DNA from: Alcaligenes faecalis
GTDB taxonomy: Bacteria; Pseudomonadota; Gammaproteobacteria; Burkholderiales; Burkholderiaceae_B
NCBI RefSeq assembly: GCF_009497775.1
Contig: NZ_CP031012.1
Location: 2,852,001 to 2,916,000, forward strand
DNA: 64,000 nucleotides
Reading direction: 5' to 3'
Every line of letters begins with the position of its first letter. Positions within the stretch are counted from its first letter, which is position 1. Below are positions 52,871 through 62,619 of this stretch, piece after piece. The notes under the pieces were generated by a model. The model did not search any database. It was not told where the DNA came from and was given only the letters and a program-made list of their open reading frames with translations. The position numbers and the translations under genes are program-made.

Positions 52871-52905
52871 AAAAAGCCCACTACTCATGGTGGGCTTTTT
52901 TGTTT
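52871..52905 (+). terminator. Terminator of the tRNA-Ser/tRNA-Leu unit
   Basis: An 11-bp stem (AAAAAGCCCAC / GTGGGCTTTTT) with an 8-base loop and a T-rich tract. The A run on the other side could also serve the minus-strand amidohydrolase remnant. Confidence 0.9.
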
Positions 52906-52976
52906 TCTCCGCCTCAAGAAAAGTCAGTATTCATGTGAATCCGCACAAGACCAGAGAGGCGCTTTTCACTCCCCAC

Positions 52977-54413
52977 TCACAGAGTCGCGCCATAGACCTG
53001 CTGACCAGCAAAGTAAGTCGCCAAAACCCGTATGTCTTTCAAGGTCTCCACATCCACCTCCAGCACATCACGATCCAGCACGATAAAGTCCGCTTGCTTG
53101 CCCGCCTCCAGTGAGCCGATCTTCCCTTCCATTCGAATAGCCCTGGCTGCATTGATGGTATAGGCTGTGAACATACTGTCTTTATCCATACGCTCGCCTG
53201 CATTCAAGCCACCACCCGGCCCAGAACGTGTCATCGCATGATGAATAGCCTCCCACGGATTCACCGTAGAAATCGGCCAATCACTGGCACCCACAACCAC
53301 CGCCCCATGCTGCTCCAGCAGTAGCTCTCCCTGCTTGCCTGAGTTCTCGTAGCGGCCAAGCAAGGCTGCACTTTGAGCCGGATACTCCAACACCCCATCA
53401 GCAAACACCTTGATGCCCGGCAAGCTCAGGTTAGGGATGTGTGCAAAGCGCTTTCGAACACTATCGAGCCGATCGAGATCCGCAGCATCACTATCCGGGC
53501 TGGCGACCAGCAAGGCAGCAACATGAGCAGTGAATAAGCCCGCTTCAGATAAAACCCGATAAGCAGGCAATATGCCCTCTCCATCCCCACCCAGGGGCCG
53601 CGAAAACAAAGCCTCACCTGGACCGACATTCGCTGCCGGGTCCATCCAGGCGGTAATACCATAATGATTATTCGTTTCAACCGCGGCCTTGGCAGCTGCC
53701 AGCAACTGCTTTTCAGTTGGCTTGGGCAAGATCACCGTTACCTTATCCAGGCCGGCATACACCAACACCCCATGAGGCTGACCAGTCTTGCTCACACCGA
53801 TTGTGTGGCGAGACTTCTCAGGCAATGCCTACACGTAGGCAGCGTCAATTCCCGCCTTTCCACGTATTGCCTGGTTGGCCCATGCCGTATGATAGTCAGC
53901 CCCCATCAGCAACACAGCCTGATTCTGTCAGGCCCCTACATCCAGCAAAGCGCTCTATGACTCGGGCGCCGACCCCACGGCAGGATTCACGCCAAACACG
54001 ACCACGGGCACATCCGGCCCGGAGCCTTTTTCCGCCAGCCAGATTTGCAACTGCTGAGCAAGCTCCAGGGGGCTGAGCTCTCGATCCTCAAGGTTTGGCG
54101 CCAAGGCAGCCAGACCCGCAAAAACAGCATGTGAGTGAGCATCAATCAGACCAGGCATAACGCGTCGCCCCTCAAGGCTTAGCATGCGAGTTTCCGGCCC
54201 CTGATATTGCAAAATCTGCTCACGCTTGCCTACGGCCAAAATTTGGCCCTGACTCACGGCCATCGCCTCGGCATCAGGCGCATTTACATTGGCGGTATAG
54301 ATCTTCGCATCCAGAAAGATCGTATCCGCGACTTCATAGGCACCAACGCTCCACGCAGATCCAACTAGCGCCGCAGCACACACGCATCTGGATAGCCTGC
54401 TTATCCCCATCAT
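52977..54413 (-). pseudogene. Decayed exported amidohydrolase (YtcJ-like)
   Basis: Remains of a metal-dependent amidohydrolase. The 5' part (54413-53955) encodes a signal peptide and the metal-binding motif PGLIDAHSHAVF. The frame then meets three in-frame stops without a frame change: TAG 53955-53957, TGA 53928-53930 and TAG 53829-53831. Between them recognisable protein survives (LLMGADYHTAWANQAI). The 3' part (from TTG 53825) keeps LPGIKVFADGVLEYPAQ and GASDWPISTVNPWEAI, but near 53,310-53,330 about 130 residues expected in the family, including the central His/Asp metal ligands, are absent. The C-terminal segment (GSLEAGKQADFIVLDRD) is intact. The enzyme must be inactive. The intact family is usually about 550 residues. 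Confidence 0.88.
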
Positions 54414-54754
54414 GTAATTTCTCCTGCATCAGCTTTTGACCATGCTCGGCCAGCACCCACACCAGCAAGAACTCAGACCTGGATCAGCATGGCATCGCAC
54501 CATTCTATGTTTATGGATGCATTTTATGAGTTCGATATCCAGGCAGCGCTTAATAAAGCCCCCGCAAGCCCAAGACAAACGCTACCAAGGCACATTACAG
54601 ATTTCCTCCAGAGCGCAAAGGCCAAGACTTTAGACAGGATGAGCAACGTTTAAACAAGTAGCACTCAAACCATTAGCCCACCCAAACCCGGCAGCTCCAA
54701 ACGCAAAAAACCCGCCGAAAGGCGGGTTTTTCTTCAAGCAGACTGCAAACGCTA
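54414..54754. other. Region between the amidohydrolase remnant and pnp
   Basis: No supported gene in 341 bases. The pnp terminator lies at 54706-54731. A 54-codon plus-strand frame (54489-54653) is open but has no good ribosome binding site or recognisable similarity. I see no tRNA-end duplication or other integration scar. Confidence 0.5.
54706..54731 (-). terminator. Terminator of pnp
   Basis: An 11-bp stem (AAAAACCCGCC / GGCGGGTTTTT) with a GAAA loop, followed on the minus strand by six T. Confidence 0.93.
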
Positions 54755-56893
54755 TCAGGAAGCAGCAGGAGCAGCTGGGCCGCCTTGAGCTTCGATACCA
54801 CCGATAGCCTTGATCGACAGACGCAGACGACCCTTCTCGTCAGCTTCGATGACCTTGACCTTAACAACCTGACCTACTTTCAGTACGTCATTGATGTTGG
54901 CGATACGGTAGTTGGCAATCTCGGAGATGTGCAGCAAGCCGTCACGGCCTGGCAGCACTTGCACAATCGCACCAAAGTCCAGCAAGCGCATCACTGGGCC
55001 TTCGTATTCCTGACCCACTTCCACTTCAGCGGTCAGTTCTTTGATACGACGCTCGGCTTCGCGGGCCTTGTCCAGATCGGCGCTGGCGATAGTGATGGTG
55101 CCGTCATCCGAAATATCGATCTGTGTACCGGTTTCTTCGGTCAGGGCGCGGATGGTTGCACCACCCTTACCAATCACGTCACGAATCTTCTCGGGGTTGA
55201 TCTTCACGGTCAGCATGCGAGGCGCAAATTCGGACATCTCGGTACGGGAACCGTCGATGGATTCTTTCATCTTGCCCAGGATATGCATACGGCCTTCGTG
55301 AGCCTGAGCCAATGCAACCTGCATGATTTCCTTGGTGATGCCCTGGATCTTGATGTCCATCTGCAAAGCAGTAATACCTTTCTCGGTACCGGCAACCTTG
55401 AAGTCCATATCGCCCAGGTGATCTTCGTCACCCAGGATATCTGTCAGCACAGCAAACTTGTTGCCTTCCTTGATCAGGCCCATGGCCACACCGGCCACGT
55501 GATCTTGCACAGGCACGCCAGCGTCCATCATGGACAGCGAGCCACCGCACACCGATGCCATGGAGGAGGAACCGTTGGATTCAGTGATCTCGGACACCAC
55601 GCGGATGGAGTACTGGAAGTCTTCAGCAGCAGGCAGCAAGGGAGTCAAGGCACGCTTGGCCAGACGACCGTGACCGATTTCACGACGCTTTGGAGCGCCA
55701 AAACGGCCAGCTTCGCCGGTGGCGAACGGAGGCATGTTGTAGTGCATCATGAAGCGATCGCGGTATTCACCCATGATCGAGTCAATAATCTGCTCGTCTT
55801 GCTTGGTACCCAGGGTGGTCACCACCAAAGCCTGAGTTTCGCCACGTGTGAACAAGGCGCTGCCGTGAGCACGGGGCAAAACGCCCAGACGGATGCTGAT
55901 AGGACGCACTGTGCGGGTGTCGCGACCGTCAATACGGGACTCGCCGCTCAAGATGCGCGAACGCACAATCTTGCTTTCCAGGTCGAACATCATGTTTTCG
56001 ACGGCAACCATATCAGGCTGATCCTGACCGGCGGCTTCAGCTTGAGCCTTAACCGTTTCTTTAACCTGAGCGTAGACAGCGCGCACTTGCTCGGTACGAG
56101 CTTGTTTTTCGCGAGTCTGGTAGGCCTGTGTCAGACCTTCTTCAGCAGCAGCGGTAACCGAAGCCAGCAGACTTTCGTTAACAGCAGCAGGCTGCCAATC
56201 CCACTCGGGCTTGCCAGCTTCTTCAACCAGTTCGTGAATGCAGTTGATGGCAGCTTGCATTTGCTCGTGAGCAAACACCACACCACCCAGCATGATTTCT
56301 TCGGACAATTGCTTGGCTTCGGACTCAACCATCAGCACAGCTTGTTCGGTACCGGCCACAACCAAATCCAAAGCCGAGGATTTCAGCTGAGTAGCGGATG
56401 GGTTCAGTACGTACTGACCATCAACGTAACCCACGCGAGCAGCGCCCACAGGACCATTGAAAGGAATGCCGGAGATAGCCAGGGCAGCCGAAGCGCCGAT
56501 CATGGCAGCGATATCAGGATCAATTTCAGGATTGACCGATACCGTGTGAATGATGACCTGAACTTCGTTGTAGAAGCCTTCAGGGAACAGAGGACGCAGT
56601 GGGCGGTCGATCAGGCGGGAGATCAGGATCTCGCGCTCGGACTGGCGGCCTTCACGCTTGAAGAAACCACCAGGGATCTTGCCAGCGGAGTAGGTTTTTT
56701 CGACGTAATCAACAGTCAGAGGGAAGAAGTCCTGACCTGCTTTCGCTTCGCTTTTGCCAACAACAGTGGCCAACACAACAGTGTCTTCAATCGAAACCAG
56801 CACGGCACCTGACGCCTGACGTGCGATTTCGCCGGTTTCCAGAACGACGGTATGTTCGCCGTACTGGAAAGACTTGGTGACTTTATTGAACAT
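54755..56893 (-). CDS. pnp: Polyribonucleotide nucleotidyltransferase (PNPase)
   Basis: A 3'-to-5' phosphorolytic exoribonuclease of the RNA degradosome. The 712-residue protein has two RNase PH-like domains (first with [20 protein letters not shown]; second, catalytic, with [14 protein letters not shown] and [15 protein letters not shown]), a KH domain ([20 protein letters not shown]) and a C-terminal S1 domain. ATG 56893 (MFNKVTKSF) with AAGGA 8 bases upstream is the start; the frame stays open to 56953 through the intergenic hairpin. It follows rpsO, the conserved arrangement in which PNPase controls its own mRNA. Confidence 0.97.
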   Translation of the reverse strand: MFNKVTKSFQYGEHTVVLETGEIARQASGAVLVSIEDTVVLATVVGKSEAKAGQDFFPLTVDYVEKTYSAGKIPGGFFKREGRQSEREILISRLIDRPLRPLFPEGFYNEVQVIIHTVSVNPEIDPDIAAMIGASAALAISGIPFNGPVGAARVGYVDGQYVLNPSATQLKSSALDLVVAGTEQAVLMVESEAKQLSEEIMLGGVVFAHEQMQAAINCIHELVEEAGKPEWDWQPAAVNESLLASVTAAAEEGLTQAYQTREKQARTEQVRAVYAQVKETVKAQAEAAGQDQPDMVAVENMMFDLESKIVRSRILSGESRIDGRDTRTVRPISIRLGVLPRAHGSALFTRGETQALVVTTLGTKQDEQIIDSIMGEYRDRFMMHYNMPPFATGEAGRFGAPKRREIGHGRLAKRALTPLLPAAEDFQYSIRVVSEITESNGSSSMASVCGGSLSMMDAGVPVQDHVAGVAMGLIKEGNKFAVLTDILGDEDHLGDMDFKVAGTEKGITALQMDIKIQGITKEIMQVALAQAHEGRMHILGKMKESIDGSRTEMSEFAPRMLTVKINPEKIRDVIGKGGATIRALTEETGTQIDISDDGTITIASADLDKAREAERRIKELTAEVEVGQEYEGPVMRLLDFGAIVQVLPGRDGLLHISEIANYRIANINDVLKVGQVVKVKVIEADEKGRLRLSIKAIGGIEAQGGPAAPAAS

Positions 56894-56911
56894 TAGGAGA
56901 ATCCTTACAAT

Positions 56912-56960
56912 AAAAAAACCGTGCACACAGCGAAACCAGTTCGCCGAATGCACGGTTGTT
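56912..56960 (-). promoter_or_regulatory. rpsO-pnp intergenic hairpin (processing/termination site)
   Basis: A two-part stem: outer AACCGTGCA / TGCACGGTT and inner GCGAA / TTCGC around ACCAG. On the minus strand it ends in seven T. In E. coli the equivalent region contains the rpsO terminator and an RNase III site through which PNPase represses itself; position and shape here fit that role. Confidence 0.7.
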
Positions 56961-56982
56961 TAGCGGGGAGCCAGCCCCGGTA

Positions 56983-57252
56983 TCACTTACGCAGACCGAG
57001 TTTTTCGATCAAAGCACGGTAAGCGTCTGGATTACGACCTTTCAGGTAATCCAGCAATTTGCGACGACGGCTAACCATGCGCAACAGACCACGACGGGAG
57101 TGGTGATCTTTGTTGTGAGCCTTGAAGTGGCCGGTCAATTCGTTGATGCGAGCGGTCAGCAAAGCCACTTGCACTTCTGGGGAGCCTGTATCGCCTTGTT
57201 TACGCTGAAACTCGGAAACGATATCGACTTTTTTGATATCTGCAACTGCCAT
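56983..57252 (-). CDS. rpsO: 30S ribosomal protein S15
   Basis: The 89-residue S15 protein, which binds 16S rRNA early in small-subunit assembly. The family core [20 protein letters not shown], the histidine segment [16 protein letters not shown] and the ending LIEKLGLRK are present. The length is standard. Confidence 0.98.
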   Translation of the reverse strand: MAVADIKKVDIVSEFQRKQGDTGSPEVQVALLTARINELTGHFKAHNKDHHSRRGLLRMVSRRRKLLDYLKGRNPDAYRALIEKLGLRK

Positions 57253-57418
57253 TTTATTTAGCCTCTAAGACTTGCGTTAGGACCGAGGTGCCCTAACGTG
57301 TTGAAAATGAGATTGAGTACACCAGACCCACCGGGTCCAGTGCAAGCAAATGATTATAACGAAAAACCGGGCAAGGCGTTAAGCATTTCGGCCTGCTGGC
57401 CTGCCAAAGCCAGGAATT

Positions 57419-58186
57419 TTAGTTGTTTCCACGCCGAAGTCGTGCCAAAGCACGGGCTCGACGCCAGCGCCAGGCCATCACGAACCAGCCCGACAAGCCA
57501 TACAGGCAGAACAGGCCAAACAGGAAGACCGGCGGATCCGTAGAGACAAATACGAAGATCAGCACGAACAGCAACATGGCCCAAAATGGCACGCTGCGGC
57601 TGATGGCAAAGGACTTGCCGCTATAGAACGGCGCATTGGACACCATGGCCAGACCGGCATAAATGGTCAAACCGAAGGCCACCCAAGGAATCACGTTTAC
57701 TTGCAGGGACAGTTTGTTATCCACCGCCAGCCACACAAAGCCGGCCACCAGCGCAGCGGCTGCCGGACTGGGCAAGCCCTGGAAAAAACGCTTGTCGACC
57801 ACTTCAATATTGGTATTGAAACGAGCCAGGCGCAGCGCACCACCGGCTACGTAAATAAAGGAGGCCAACCAGCCCCAGCGCCCCAAACCCTGCATGGCCC
57901 AGACGTACATGACCAGCGCGGGAGCTGCACCAAAGGAGATCATGTCGGCCATGGAGTCGTACTGCTCGCCAAAGGCAGACTGGGTGTTGGTCAAACGAGC
58001 GACCCGCCCGTCCATACCGTCAAATACCAGTGCCAGGAAAATAGCGATGGCTGCGGCTTCAAAGCGGCCATTCATGGCCTGCACAACGGCATAAAACCCC
58101 GCGAACAGATTGGCGGTCGTAAATGCGTTGGGCAGAAGATAGATGCTACGCCGACGACGGGTTTCATCATTGAGCAAATTGGGCAT
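57419..58186 (-). CDS. pssA: CDP-diacylglycerol-serine O-phosphatidyltransferase
   Basis: It makes phosphatidylserine, the precursor of phosphatidylethanolamine. The 255-residue integral membrane protein has the CDP-alcohol phosphatidyltransferase motif D56-x2-D59-G-x2-A-R-x8-G-x3-D77-x3-D81 (DGMDGRVAR ... GEQYDSMAD) and about eight helices, so it is the membrane-bound type II enzyme, not the E. coli type. The C-terminus is basic (RRARALARLRRG). Its upstream region contains a heptanucleotide repeat. Confidence 0.95.
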   Translation of the reverse strand: MPNLLNDETRRRRSIYLLPNAFTTANLFAGFYAVVQAMNGRFEAAAIAIFLALVFDGMDGRVARLTNTQSAFGEQYDSMADMISFGAAPALVMYVWAMQGLGRWGWLASFIYVAGGALRLARFNTNIEVVDKRFFQGLPSPAAAALVAGFVWLAVDNKLSLQVNVIPWVAFGLTIYAGLAMVSNAPFYSGKSFAISRSVPFWAMLLFVLIFVFVSTDPPVFLFGLFCLYGLSGWFVMAWRWRRARALARLRRGNN

Positions 58187-58343
58187 AATTTATGCTTTAA
58201 GAGTTGTTGCTAGAGACTTGACGCTCAAATGTAGCATTGTAAGCCAAGCCACAGAGCGAGAATAATTCAGGCGAATAACCGTCAGCCGCCTTAAAAAGGG
58301 CTGGATACGCAGAGCCAAACCCAAGCCTGTTCAGGCCGACAGA

Positions 58344-58406
58344 CATCAGACATCAGGCATCAGGCATCAGGCATCAGGCATCAGGCATCAGGCATCAGGC
58401 ATCAGG
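58344..58406. repeat. Heptanucleotide repeat (CATCAGG)n
   Basis: Nine head-to-tail 7-base units: one variant (CATCAGA) followed by eight perfect CATCAGG copies. The unit is not a multiple of three and is prone to slippage. On the minus strand each unit reads CCTGATG, supplying an ATG and a TGA, so no long frame can cross it. It lies 158-220 bases upstream of the pssA start. Confidence 0.97.
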
Positions 58407-58640
58407 CAAGAGTATAAACTCCCGTCCCTCAAAGAAGAATCCGTGAATCGCAGGGCAACGGCGCTCGCCGCGCTGCATCTGCCCCGCCCTGCCCAGATAG
58501 TATTGGCTGGCCTGGAATTGTCTGACAGTGCTGCAAAAATCAATAATACAGCGCCCAAACCCATCACGAATCCACTGATATCCGGGCACCAGAAGACCCT
58601 GGTAAACGTGAATACAGCTCAACAGCTATAAAAACAAAAT

Positions 58641-58680
58641 AAAAAACCGGCTGGCGCCAAAAGACGTCAGCCGGTTTTTT
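58641..58680 (-). terminator. Terminator of the ilvI-ilvH-ilvC unit
   Basis: A 16-bp stem (AAAAAACCGGCTGGCG / CGTCAGCCGGTTTTTT with one G-T pair) and loop CCAAAAGA. Six T follow the stem on the minus strand, 43 bases after the ilvC stop. Confidence 0.93.
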
Positions 58681-58723
58681 GTTCAAGACCAGGACAGGCT
58701 ATGCACCTGCCCCGATATCAAAC

Positions 58724-59827
<1,104 letters not shown>

Positions 59828-59955
59828 TCATTACTTCCAGAACAGGGCCACCGCGGTCTACACAGCGTCAGGCCGTGTTTACACTTTATAAGGAGCCGCC
59901 TTGAAAAGCAGCTCCTTGAATAAAAGCGGTAATTATGTCCTGAAAAAGCCTTGGC

Positions 59956-60447
59956 TTACAGCTTTAAGACACGTTCGCCACGGCTGACACCAGAGACCCC
60001 GGTGCGCACTGTTTCAAGAATGGCCGTACGATCCAGCGCATTGATGAAAGCAGCAATTTTGTCTTGAACACCGGTCAGTTCGATGGTGTATGTCTTGTCC
60101 GTAACATCAATGATGCGACCACGGAAAATATCCGCCATGCGCTTCATCTCTTCACGTTCCTTGCCCACTGCCCGCACTTTGATCAGCATGAGTTCACGCT
60201 CGATGTGTGGGCCTTCGGACAGATCCACCACCTTGACCACGTCAACCAGACGATTCAAGTGCTTGGTGATCTGCTCGATGACGTCGTCCGCCCCTCGGGT
60301 AACGATAGTCATGCGAGACAGGGTATCGTCCTCGGTTGGGGCAACCGTCAAGGTCTCGATGTTATAGCCACGGGCCGAAAACAGGCCGACTACACGGGAC
60401 AGTGCGCCGGGCTCGTTTTCCAGAAGGATAGAAATGACGTGTTTCAT
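59956..60447 (-). CDS. ilvH: Acetolactate synthase small (regulatory) subunit
   Basis: The regulatory subunit that binds valine and gives feedback inhibition to IlvI. The 163-residue protein has an N-terminal ACT domain (ISILLENEPGALSRVVGLFS, RGYNIETLTV) and the C-terminal domain ending GVSRGERVLKL. It lies 10 bases after ilvI. Confidence 0.97.
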   Translation of the reverse strand: MKHVISILLENEPGALSRVVGLFSARGYNIETLTVAPTEDDTLSRMTIVTRGADDVIEQITKHLNRLVDVVKVVDLSEGPHIERELMLIKVRAVGKEREEMKRMADIFRGRIIDVTDKTYTIELTGVQDKIAAFINALDRTAILETVRTGVSGVSRGERVLKL

Positions 60448-60457
60448 GGTTCTCTCC

Positions 60458-62179
60458 TTACAGATCGTCCGGGCCCAAGAGCATTTCTGTCAGGCCGCGG
60501 CCTGCTTTCACCATCGGGAACACGTTTTCGGTTTGATCCGTGATGAAGTTCAGAAATACCAGGCGGTCTTTGTGCGTGGTGAAGGCTTCGCGAATAGCGG
60601 GGACCACATCGGCTGGCTTGTCGATCTCCAGACCCACGTGACCATAGCTTTCCACCAGTTTGACAAAGTCAGGCAGTGCATCCACGTAGGACTCGGAATA
60701 ACGCGAGCCGTAGTCGATTTGCTGCCACTGGCGCACCATGCCCAAATAACGATTGTTCAGGCAAAGAACCTTGGGGCTCAAGCGGTACTGTTTACACGTA
60801 GACAGTTCCTGGATGTTCATCTGGATGGAGCCTTCACCGGTGATGACGGCAACATCCTGGCCGGGGTTGGCCATTTGCACACCCATTGCGTACGGCAAGC
60901 CCACGCCCATCGTGCCCAGGCCACCGGAGTTGATCCAGCGACGAGGCTTATTGAATTTGTAGTACTGAGCCGCCCACATCTGGTGCTGGCCCACGTCGGA
61001 CGTCACGAAAGCGTTGCCGCCCGTCACTTCCCACAGGGATTCCACCACGAATTGCGGCTTGATCAGTTCGTCCGACTTGGCGTAGGCCAAGGAGTTCTTG
61101 CCACGCCAGACGTTGATCTGTTTCCACCAGTCGTTCAAGGAAGGCTGGTTCTGCGATTCCTGACGGCTTTGCGCATACAGCTCGTTGAACTCGGTCAGCA
61201 CGTCTTTGACACAGCCCACGATAGGCACATCAACTTTCACGCGCTTGGAGATCACGGAAGGATCAATATCAATATGAATGATCTTGCGTGGGTTCTGGCT
61301 GAAGTGACGAGTATTACCGATCACACGATCGTCGAAGCGTGCGCCAACTGCGATCAGTACATCGCAGTTTTGCATGGTCATATTTGCTTCGTAGGTACCG
61401 TGCATGCCGGGCATACCAATGTACTGGTCTGCCGTACCCGGATAGGCACCCAAGCCCATCAAGGTTGTTGTGCAAGGGGCACCACTTAACTTGACCAGTT
61501 CGCTCAGCTCGCTTTCAGCATTACCCAGCACCACGCCACCACCAACATAAATCAGTGGGCGCTCGGCGCTATTGAGAATCTGGACGGCTTTCTTGATCTG
61601 CCCCTGATGGCCTTTGGTCACAGGTGCGTAGGAACGCATCTTGACCTCGCCACGCTTGGGCGTGTATTTGCACGTTGCAGTCGTAATATCTTTGGGGATA
61701 TCAATCAGCACAGGACCGGGACGGCCTGTAGTGGCAATGAAAAATGCCTTGCGAATGGTATCGGCCAAATCACGAACATCGCGCACCAGAAAGTTGTGCT
61801 TGACGCAAGGACGGGTGATACCAATGGCATCACATTCCTGGAAAGCATCTTCACCAATTGCCTGGGTGCTGACCTGACCACTGATGATGACCATCGGAAT
61901 GGAGTCCAGGTAAGCGGTCGCAATACCGGTGACGGCATTGGTGACGCCCGGGCCACTGGTTACCAGTGCCACGCCAACTTTTTGGGACGAACGGGAATAG
62001 GCATCCGCAGCATGAACAGCAGCCTGTTCATGACGCACAAGAATGTGCTGGAAGCGGTCCTGCTTGAAGATTGCGTCGTAGATATAGAGAACGGCACCAC
62101 CCGGATAACCGAAAACGTGTTCCACGCCTTCGTCCGCGAGCGTGCGCACAACAATATCTGCGCCATTTAATTCAGACAT
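60458..62179 (-). CDS. ilvI: Acetolactate synthase large (catalytic) subunit
   Basis: It condenses two pyruvates, or pyruvate and 2-oxobutyrate, using thiamine diphosphate, FAD and Mg2+. The 573-residue protein has the TPP glutamate (LVRHEQAAVHAADAY), the FAD domain, and the TPP motif GEGSIQMN with LNNRYLGMVRQWQ; GEGS in place of GDGS is common in this bacterial group. ATG 62179 (MSELNGADIVVR) with AAGGA upstream is the start, although the frame is open to 62380 through the leader. Confidence 0.97.
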   Translation of the reverse strand: MSELNGADIVVRTLADEGVEHVFGYPGGAVLYIYDAIFKQDRFQHILVRHEQAAVHAADAYSRSSQKVGVALVTSGPGVTNAVTGIATAYLDSIPMVIISGQVSTQAIGEDAFQECDAIGITRPCVKHNFLVRDVRDLADTIRKAFFIATTGRPGPVLIDIPKDITTATCKYTPKRGEVKMRSYAPVTKGHQGQIKKAVQILNSAERPLIYVGGGVVLGNAESELSELVKLSGAPCTTTLMGLGAYPGTADQYIGMPGMHGTYEANMTMQNCDVLIAVGARFDDRVIGNTRHFSQNPRKIIHIDIDPSVISKRVKVDVPIVGCVKDVLTEFNELYAQSRQESQNQPSLNDWWKQINVWRGKNSLAYAKSDELIKPQFVVESLWEVTGGNAFVTSDVGQHQMWAAQYYKFNKPRRWINSGGLGTMGVGLPYAMGVQMANPGQDVAVITGEGSIQMNIQELSTCKQYRLSPKVLCLNNRYLGMVRQWQQIDYGSRYSESYVDALPDFVKLVESYGHVGLEIDKPADVVPAIREAFTTHKDRLVFLNFITDQTENVFPMVKAGRGLTEMLLGPDDL

Positions 62180-62619
62180 GAGTTTTCCTTTCAGTCTTGC
62201 TCTGCAATATCGATCGACCACGACGGTCCGAGCTTGAACCGATGTCAGCAACATGATCTGGCGCTTCATGGCCCACAGGACCACACCACCCAGACACATT
62301 ACCGTCCGGCCTGCACTCTTCGACACCCAGTGCGTGCATACAAAAACGTATGCGTTAGCTTGAAACGGAAGTCCTGGCATCCCACGCTTGTGACGCGGCC
62401 AGCAACAAAGTTTTTAGGCGCAAAAAACCGGGCGGATGGCCCGGTTAACAGTGCCTCGCTACAATTTGCTCGGATAAGGAGCAAAAACACCTGGTTACTT
62501 TACCTTGACTGCTCAAAGCGAGCAACTGTGATTGTTGGTAAAGTGCAAAAAAACAGGCTTAAAGCTTGCATACGTAAAACGATATACTGTCTACCTATGA
62601 CGAGCTGTCCGGGTATTTT
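62180..62619. other. ilvI leader and divergent promoter region
   Basis: This 440-bp region lies between divergent ilvI (minus) and the FUSC gene (plus). It contains an intrinsic terminator on the minus strand about 240 bases before ilvI, a hairpin GCATAC / GTATGC at 62336-62353, and a possible 23-codon minus-strand leader frame before the terminator. The ilvI frame itself remains open through about 200 bases of the leader. I cannot fix either promoter. Confidence 0.6.
62422..62446 (-). terminator. Attenuator-like terminator in the ilvI leader
   Basis: An 8-bp stem (AACCGGGC / GCCCGGTT) with a 5-base loop and six T on the minus strand. The only minus-strand transcripts that can reach it start in the short gap before the divergent FUSC gene, so it can hardly be the end of another gene. 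This makes it a good candidate for transcription attenuation of ilvI-ilvH. Confidence 0.7.

Larger units (their letters stand above)
58187..58723. other. Region between ilvC and pssA with heptanucleotide repeat
   Basis: About 540 bases holding, in minus-strand order, the ilvC terminator (58641-58680), a stretch without known genes, the CATCAGG repeat (58344-58406) and the pssA leader. A 58-codon minus-strand frame (58564-58388) begins with a hydrophobic segment (MGLGAVLLIFAAL) and ends inside the repeat; it has only a weak ribosome binding site and no recognisable relatives, so I do not call it a gene. The pssA promoter must lie in this region. Confidence 0.6.

Noticed and set aside
52521..52881. 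Minus-strand frames with SSRNRTGTI and GEIRTHGW segments
   Set aside because: They are antisense readings of tRNA-Leu(TAA) and tRNA-Ser(TGA).
52977..54413. Two separate amidohydrolase genes
   Set aside because: The pieces share one frame and complement each other along a single family protein, with recognisable sequence between the stops; one broken gene explains them better.
54489..54653. 54-codon plus-strand frame between the amidohydrolase remnant and pnp
   Set aside because: No convincing ribosome binding site, no recognisable similarity, and it is short enough to occur by chance.
58344..58406. Possible CRISPR array
   Set aside because: The 7-base units are contiguous with no spacers, and no cas genes are present; the same applies to the ACAG array.
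58395..58622. 75-codon minus-strand frame running into the CATCAGG repeat
   Set aside because: A competing frame over the same bases looks equally plausible, and there is no clear start signal; only the repeat itself is reported.
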